Shown in pieces: positions 58,878-64,000 of a DNA stretch of 64,000 nucleotides. The translations under genes and the position numbers were made by a program. Numbering within the stretch: the stretch's first letter is position 1; every line of letters begins with the position of its first letter. The notes under the pieces are model-generated. The model saw only the letters and a program-made list of their open reading frames with translations. It did not search any database and had not been told where the DNA came from. Source of the stretch: Burkholderia pyrrocinia (GTDB lineage Bacteria; Pseudomonadota; Gammaproteobacteria; Burkholderiales; Burkholderiaceae); contig NZ_CP094461.1 in NCBI RefSeq assembly GCF_022809715.1, forward strand, positions 806,001 through 870,000, written 5' to 3'.

Positions 58878-60599
58878 CTACTTGTCGGCCGCAAACGCAC
58901 TCGACATCTGCCGCGCCCGCTTCACATCGTCGCCATGCAAATAAATCGACGTCGTCGAAATCGACGCATGCCGCAAGTTGTCTCGCACGGTCGTCAACTC
59001 GGCCCCGCGCGCGAGCGCATGCGTCGCATGCGTATGACGCATCCAGTGCGGGCTCGCCTGCCGCAGCTTCTGCGCGAGCGCCGGGTTATCGACATCGACG
59101 ACCTCGGCCGTCTGCGCGAAAAAGCGCTGCATCACCTTCCACAGCCGCACGCTCGTGATCGCGGCGGAGCCGTCTTCCGCGAGGCTCGGGATCAGCGGCG
59201 TATCGGGCCGCCAGCGCACCGGCGTGACCGGCAGCCGGCGCGCGACCAGATGACGATCGAGCGCCGTGCGCGCCAGCGGCGGCAGCGCGACGCGCGCGGC
59301 CTTGCGCCCCTTGCCGATCACCTTCAGCCACGCGTCGCCGTGCGCGTCCGTCTCGATGTCGCCGAGCGTCGCGCCGACCAGCTCGCTCGCGCGCAGCCCG
59401 GTCGCATAGCCGAAATCGAGAATGAAGCGCAGCCGCTGCGCAGCGGCGAGCGTCCAGCCGGACGACGCGTCCTTGCGGAACTCGAGCCCGTCGGCGATCG
59501 TGCGGACCAGCAGCCACTCGCCTTCGGTGAACGCATGCGACGTGTCGAGTGCGTTCGGGCCGCGCGTGTCGCGCACCTTGACGCCCGCGAACGGATTCGC
59601 GAGCAGGTAGCGCTGCTCGATCAGCCAGCGGAACAGTGCACCGAGCACCGACAGCGTGTACGCCGCCGAACGCGCGGACAGCCCGCCCGAGAACGGCCGC
59701 CAGTCGGGCGCGCCGCGCGGCCGCACGGGCCCGACCCAGCGTTCGTGCGGCGTCGGGCGTCGCACGAACGCGCGATACGCGACCGCATCCTCGGTCGTCA
59801 GCGACGACAGCGCGCGGCCGCGCTCGACGATCGCCCACAGGATCAGCCGCTCGGCCTCCTTCCGGTATGCGCGCCGCGTCGCAGCCGATTCGTGCAGCGA
59901 CAGCCATGCGTGCACGGCCGCGTAATCGTTGTCCGCGTCGAGCGTGCTGGTCGCGCGCGGTGCGCGGAACGTGCCGGCCGAACCGTCGACTTCGTGCGGC
60001 AGCTTCAACTGCTCCCACGGCACGATGCTGCTGCGCGGCGTCGCGGCGATCAGCGCGCGCGCCCGTTCGGTCAGGTCCGGATGCGCGGCAAAAAACGCCT
60101 CGATGCGCCGCGCACTGGCCATGCCGAGACCAGGAATCGCGCTCCACCACTGACGCCGGCGCGGAATCCGCACGGTCAGATCGGCCAGCGTCGCGATCCC
60201 GTGCGCACGCAGCGCGGCGACCGCGCGCGCGGGCAGCCACAGGCCGACGTCGTCGCTGATCTGCGGGACCGGCGCGCGCGCATGACGCAGCAGGCCGATC
60301 GCTTCGGTCGCGGCCTTCGCCTCCCGTACACGCTCACCGTCGGGATGACCGAGCCGTTCCGCGAGATCGGGCCGGCCGGCCAGCCGCGCGACGCGCACGA
60401 GGCGGCGGCGAATGCCGCCGATCACGCCGCGCGCCGAACGCCCTGCGCCGAGCCGATCGGGCAGGTAGCGCTCGACGGCTTGGCGCACGGTCATGCCCGC
60501 GTACCACGCGCGCAGCGCGGCCAGTTCGTCGGCATCGGGAAAGCCTGCGGGCGCAGGCGCGGAATCGGAGGAAGGCGGTGAGGCGAGGCGCGGTTTCAT
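58878..60599 (-). CDS. tyrosine recombinase with DUF3701 N-terminal domain
   Basis: A 573-residue integrase-like recombinase. The first 180 residues are a DUF3701-type domain (LAALRAWYAGMTVRQAVERY and RIPRRRQWWSAIPGLGMASARR). A SAM-like core-binding domain and a XerC/D-type catalytic domain follow, with Arg in GYATGLRASELVGA, HxxR in HWMRHTHATHAL, and the nucleophile Tyr in SISTTSIYLHGDD. Such proteins occur on Burkholderia chromosomes and plasmids, often as stand-alone recombinases. No attachment-site repeats or integrated element were recognised beside it. Confidence 0.85.
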   Translation of the reverse strand: MKPRLASPPSSDSAPAPAGFPDADELAALRAWYAGMTVRQAVERYLPDRLGAGRSARGVIGGIRRRLVRVARLAGRPDLAERLGHPDGERVREAKAATEAIGLLRHARAPVPQISDDVGLWLPARAVAALRAHGIATLADLTVRIPRRRQWWSAIPGLGMASARRIEAFFAAHPDLTERARALIAATPRSSIVPWEQLKLPHEVDGSAGTFRAPRATSTLDADNDYAAVHAWLSLHESAATRRAYRKEAERLILWAIVERGRALSSLTTEDAVAYRAFVRRPTPHERWVGPVRPRGAPDWRPFSGGLSARSAAYTLSVLGALFRWLIEQRYLLANPFAGVKVRDTRGPNALDTSHAFTEGEWLLVRTIADGLEFRKDASSGWTLAAAQRLRFILDFGYATGLRASELVGATLGDIETDAHGDAWLKVIGKGRKAARVALPPLARTALDRHLVARRLPVTPVRWRPDTPLIPSLAEDGSAAITSVRLWKVMQRFFAQTAEVVDVDNPALAQKLRQASPHWMRHTHATHALARGAELTTVRDNLRHASISTTSIYLHGDDVKRARQMSSAFAADK

Positions 60600-60885
60600 G
60601 GGCGCCAGTTTGACAGAAGCGCGCGCGGCCGGAAACGTCGCGCGCGGCGTCCGGCGTGTCGATCGACGCGAGTACACGACACGTGCCTGTTATGCTGCGC
60701 ACTGCATTCGCGCGTCACCCGTACGCCTCTTCCAAGCATCACGGTGCGGCGAGCGGACTCCGCATTGAATTGCAATGGACGATCCGGCATCCGCAGCCCG
60801 TTGTTTATCGAAGGTTGCGCAGGTTGTTCAGTGCATTCCCGGCCGTCGGTCTATAAAAACCCTTACATATAAGAACCGCAATTCC

Positions 60886-62076
60886 ATGACATCACGCCTT
60901 CTCGCCGCGCTCGTTGCCGCGGCCTTGAGCTGCACCGCGCTGCCCGCCGCCCACGCGCGCACCTACGTCGCATCGACACAGTCGTTCGGAAAAGGCGCTC
61001 ATGTTCACCAGTTCGTGCTGCGCGACCCCGTCACGCACCAGCCGCTGCCGAATGCGCGGTACCGGCTGTTCCTGCCCGGCCAGGTCATCGCGGGCCTGCC
61101 GGTCAAGCCGGACGAGCACGACAGCGTGATCTTCGGCACGACCGACGCCGCCGGGCGCACCGTCAAGATCCGGCTGCCGAAGGTTCATCCGCAGAAGCAG
61201 TGGGTGTTCAACCCGATCGTCGGCGAAGGCGACATGGGCGAATCGTTCCGGCTCGTCGAACCATTCGGCAACGAGCCGCTCGGCAAATTCCCGTATGTAC
61301 TGGACGTGGAAAACGAATATCTGGCGTGCGGCTACTCGGATGCGAGCGGCTACACCTACTACGCGCAATCGCGCACGCCGCGGAACATCAGTCTTTATGC
61401 CGGGACGCTGGCCGGGTCCGCCGACGATGACTGGTGCGCGGGCCCGGGCGCGGCCATCGCGAACGGCGCGAGCGATCCCGGCGCGCCGGACCTGTACACG
61501 CAATACCTCGGCAGCCTGGTAGCCAACGGCAGCCGGATCAGCGTCGAATTGCGGCAACAGATCGTCACCAAGCTGCTGTCGCTCGCGATCGCCGCACACG
61601 ACTCGAACCGGATCGCCGCCGTGCTCGATCTCGGCGAGACCCCCGACGACCGCCTGAACGACATCGGCTATCGGCTCGTCGACGCGGGTGTGGAAGTCGA
61701 TCGCGGGCTCGCGATGATCGACGCGCATCTCGCGAAGTCACCGGACGATGCGTACGCGCTCGACAGCAAGGGCTGGGCGCTGTATCGCCTCGGCCGCAAC
61801 GACGAAGCGCTCACGTGGTTCGACCGGTCGATTGCGATCTTCGCGAAGAACGGCGACGACAGCGACGCGCACGAAGCCTATGCCACCGGCCTGACGCACA
61901 AGGGCGAAGTGCTGTGGAAGCTGGGACGTCAGGATGAGGCGCGCGCTGCGTTCGCGCAGGCGCGGAAGATTCAGCCGAACAACGCGGAGCTGGAGGAAAC
62001 GGCGAAGCGGCTGGAGATACAGATCGGGCAGGACGGCGCGAAGGCGCCGGAAACGGCGGGCGCGCAGGCGGAGTAA
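60886..62076 (+). CDS. exported TPR-containing protein of unknown function
   Basis: A 396-residue secreted protein. The signal peptide runs LLAALVAAALSCTALPAAHA, then a beta-rich domain with a carboxypeptidase-regulatory-like look (HQFVLRDPVTHQPLPNARYR, DAAGRTVKIRLPKVHP), then C-terminal TPR repeats (AYALDSKGWALYRLGRNDEA, GEVLWKLGRQDEARAAFAQA). It looks like an envelope assembly or stress protein, but no family is assigned. The gap 60600-60885 holds TATAAA at 60852 and other A+T-rich elements. Confidence 0.65.
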   Translation: MTSRLLAALVAAALSCTALPAAHARTYVASTQSFGKGAHVHQFVLRDPVTHQPLPNARYRLFLPGQVIAGLPVKPDEHDSVIFGTTDAAGRTVKIRLPKVHPQKQWVFNPIVGEGDMGESFRLVEPFGNEPLGKFPYVLDVENEYLACGYSDASGYTYYAQSRTPRNISLYAGTLAGSADDDWCAGPGAAIANGASDPGAPDLYTQYLGSLVANGSRISVELRQQIVTKLLSLAIAAHDSNRIAAVLDLGETPDDRLNDIGYRLVDAGVEVDRGLAMIDAHLAKSPDDAYALDSKGWALYRLGRNDEALTWFDRSIAIFAKNGDDSDAHEAYATGLTHKGEVLWKLGRQDEARAAFAQARKIQPNNAELEETAKRLEIQIGQDGAKAPETAGAQAE

Positions 62077-62209
62077 CGGCGCCGGACAGCGGCGCGAAGC
62101 GACGGGGACGGGGCCGATGCGGCAACGGCTACCGCCGGCTTTTCGAAAGGCGGCCGCCGGACCTGTCGGGCCCGGTCGACCGGGAGACGCGGGCAGAGCA
62201 TGCCCCGCG

Positions 62210-62401
62210 TCACTCCTCGCCTTTCACGCCCGGATTGAGCATCACGACGAAGCCGGCCACGCCGACGATCAACGCGATCGCGCCGCCACGCAGCGCCATC
62301 GCTTCATCGAACAGCAACCCCGTCACGACGGCCATCATCCCCGCAAGCGACACGAACACGGCGATCGCCGCGACGACGATCCGGTATTGGCGGCGTATCA
62401 T
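62210..62401 (-). CDS. small two-helix membrane protein
   Basis: A 63-residue protein with two hydrophobic segments (IVVAAIAVFVSLAGMMAVVT and ALRGGAIALIVGVAGFVVML) joined by a short loop. It starts 15 bases after the universal stress protein stop on the same strand and is probably cotranscribed. Function unknown; it may be an envelope-stress partner of the stress protein. Confidence 0.55.
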   Translation of the reverse strand: MIRRQYRIVVAAIAVFVSLAGMMAVVTGLLFDEAMALRGGAIALIVGVAGFVVMLNPGVKGEE

Positions 62402-62416
62402 CTCGCACCCGCCGCA

Positions 62417-62893
62417 TTAGGCCGCGGCGGCGGCCGATACGTCGGCGTCGTCGCCGCGAATCAGCAGCACCGGGCATTTCGAGCCGCGCACGAAGCGCTC
62501 GGCGACGCTGCCGAGCAGCACGCGCCGGATGCCGCGCCGCCCGTGCGTGCCGACCACCGCGAGATCGATCCCGCGGTCCTTCACATAGCGCTGCAGGCGT
62601 TCCGCAACGTCCTCGCCGATGCTCTCGGTCTCGACGAGCTCAGCCTCGCCCTTCGCGCCGGCGGCCGCGACGATCTGTTCGGCTTCGCGCAGCACCTTGA
62701 ACCCGTCTTCACGGATTTCCTCGATGAGCGCATGCGGGTCGAACCGGCCCGCGTAAGTGAACAGCACCGACTTGTCGACCACATACACGACGCTGACGTG
62801 CGCGTCGCCCGCCCGTGCCATCTTCACTGCCTCGGCAAGCGCCTGTTTCGACGTAGCGCTGCCGTCGACGGCCACCATGATCTTCTCGTACAT
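62417..62893 (-). CDS. universal stress protein (UspA family)
   Basis: A 158-residue Usp domain protein: N-terminal MYEKIMVAVDGSATSKQALA, C-terminal GTHGRRGIRRVLLGSVAERF with the ATP-binding GxxG-x9-GS pattern. Such proteins protect against stress and starvation. GAGG lies five bases before the ATG. The downstream 63-residue gene is in the same unit. Confidence 0.9.
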   Translation of the reverse strand: MYEKIMVAVDGSATSKQALAEAVKMARAGDAHVSVVYVVDKSVLFTYAGRFDPHALIEEIREDGFKVLREAEQIVAAAGAKGEAELVETESIGEDVAERLQRYVKDRGIDLAVVGTHGRRGIRRVLLGSVAERFVRGSKCPVLLIRGDDADVSAAAAA

Positions 62894-63316
62894 GCGAACC
62901 TCGCTGGGGTGAACTGCCGCGCACCGTATCGCGCGCGGCCATGTCGCCATCATCGGCGGCTGGCGGGTTCGGTTGTTGATGACGATCAAGCCGGGCCGGT
63001 ATTCGATCCGCGAACCGGCGACGCGGGCGCCCGCCATGCACGGCTTTCGGCCGCCGCGCAGGAAGGAAACCCGCGTTTCCCGTCGCTCGATTCACTCGGG
63101 AAGGCGCTTTCCCTGTTGCGTCGCACAACGTGCCGGGCTTGCTGGCGCCGGGGCGAGCCGATCGTCCAGCGGAGATTCCGAGGGTGGCGTGCGGCGGCCG
63201 CGGGCCGCCAATGCGCGACCGGATCGAGCGGCCATCGCGCCGAAAGCGCTATCATCGAATGTACGACTTTCGTCCGGCCCTTTTTTGCCGGCTCACTTTC
63301 AACTCGCTCAACCGAC
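62894..63316. other. 423-base stretch without a gene
   Basis: Between the stress protein and the hydratase. It is G+C-rich with a short CCGGC...TTTTTT...GCCGG structure near 63273, just before the hydratase, that could be a weak hairpin. Nothing else was recognised. Confidence 0.4.
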
Positions 63317-64000
63317 ATGACAACGACTACCGAACGCGTGGACGGCGCCGCCCAGCATCTCGTCGCCGCCCGCCATGCCGGCTCGCCCGGCCCGCTGCTG
63401 CCCGATGCGCTGCGCCCCGAGGACGTCGACACCGCGCTGGCGATCCAGCAGCGCGTCGCCGACCTGCTCGGCGAACCCGTCGGCGGATGGAAATGCGCGC
63501 TGCCGCCGCCCGACCGCGTGATCCTCGCGCCGATCTTCGCGTCGACGATCCGCGAAGCCGATGCACCGTACCGCGTCGTCGGCGGGCCGATCGTGCGGAT
63601 CGAACCGGAAATCGCGTTCGTGCTCGATCGCGACCTGCCCGCGCGCGAACGGCCGTACGACGAGAACGACGTGCGCGGCGCGATCCGCGAGGTGCGCATC
63701 GTGCTCGAAGTGCTCGGCTGCCGCTACGCGGAGCCGGCGCGCGCGTCGAAGTTCGAGCTGCTGGCCGACGGGCAGTTCAACCAGGGGCTGTGCGTCGGCC
63801 CGGTCGTGCACGACGGGCTGAACGTGCCGCTCGCGACGCTGGCGCTGTCGTTCGAAGGTGCGCTGAACCGCACGATCGACGGCCGCCATCCGGACGGCGA
63901 TCCGCTGAAGCCGCTCGTGTGGCTCGTCAATTTCCTCGCGTCGCGCGGCGATGCGGTGCGCGCCGGCCAGATCGTGACGACCGGTTCGTACGCGGGCGCG
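63317..64000 (+). CDS. 2-keto-4-pentenoate hydratase-like protein (3' end outside window)
   Basis: The first 228 codons of a fumarylacetoacetate-hydrolase-fold hydratase (MhpD/HpaH family), which adds water to 2-hydroxypenta-2,4-dienoates in meta-cleavage aromatic degradation. GGWKCALPPPD is at the N-terminus; PIVRIEPEIAFVLDRDLPA provides the metal-binding Glu pair, and SKFELLADGQFNQGLCVGP is the family core. The open frame runs to the last base of the window, so the C-terminus is missing. No aromatic-degradation neighbours are visible on this side. Confidence 0.85.
   Translation, partial: MTTTTERVDGAAQHLVAARHAGSPGPLLPDALRPEDVDTALAIQQRVADLLGEPVGGWKCALPPPDRVILAPIFASTIREADAPYRVVGGPIVRIEPEIAFVLDRDLPARERPYDENDVRGAIREVRIVLEVLGCRYAEPARASKFELLADGQFNQGLCVGPVVHDGLNVPLATLALSFEGALNRTIDGRHPDGDPLKPLVWLVNFLASRGDAVRAGQIVTTGSYAGA

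Overview
The window is high-GC DNA (roughly two thirds G+C) with gene content and codon use typical of a Burkholderia species, most likely of the B. cepacia complex and possibly a secondary replicon. This is inferred from the families present: YdeP-type oxidoreductase, CIO-type bd oxidase, RebB paralogues, MocR regulators and DUF3701 integrase. No rRNA, tRNA, CRISPR array or intact insertion sequence was seen. Two stretches (about 30.5-32.6 kb and 48.6-50.8 kb) are visibly poorer in G+C and hold lipoproteins, orphan genes and effector-immunity debris, so they look acquired.

Layout. 0-4.6 kb: a PAS sensor kinase (cut by the window edge), an NtrC-type response regulator, and a divergent sigma54 activator without a receiver domain. 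4.6-9.1 kb: a Cys-rich copper-binding-like protein, two gene remnants (adh, marC), a Rieske-FAD reductase, small stress-type proteins, PsiE and a DNA-binding-only LysR protein. 9.5-11.7 kb: an encapsulin nanocompartment operon whose DyP peroxidase carries a C-terminal shell-loading peptide. 12.4-17.6 kb: a ClpK/ClpG-type disaggregase and a YdeP-like molybdopterin oxidoreductase. 17.7-24.2 kb: an NCS1 permease, a LysR regulator and an operon of flavin monooxygenase, RidA, DUF1028 and M20 deacylase, which looks like uptake and oxidation of a nitrogen compound. 24.4-30.0 kb: an R-body locus with four RebB paralogues, a sigma factor, a Crp/Fnr regulator and accessory proteins. 30.2-32.6 kb: fragments of a HipA toxin, a phospholipase-D T6SS effector and a Sel1-repeat immunity-type lipoprotein. 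33.0-34.2 kb: a second tryptophanyl-tRNA synthetase behind what reads as a complete Trp attenuator (leader peptide with tandem Trp codons plus three alternative hairpins). 34.4-37.5 kb: VOC, SnoaL, SMI1 and bestrophin genes. 37.7-40.1 kb: cyanide-insensitive bd oxidase. 40.5-44.9 kb: a molybdenum-cofactor run, fdhD-moeA-moaA-moaE-moaD, that could serve the YdeP-like enzyme. 45.3-48.6 kb: a LysR-controlled trio of NAD(P) oxidoreductases. 48.9-50.7 kb: two lipoproteins and an orphan. 50.9-57.4 kb: two MocR regulators, one divergent from a D-amino-acid oxidase-like gene and a LivK-type binding protein, with a decayed hipB/DUF4132 patch between them. 57.4-64 kb: exported proteins, TfoX-N, a DUF3701 tyrosine recombinase, a TPR protein, a universal stress protein and a partial 2-keto-4-pentenoate hydratase.

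The strongest leads are the Trp attenuator in front of trpS, the R-body locus with its regulatory region, the encapsulin-DyP operon, and the decayed phospholipase effector/immunity module.
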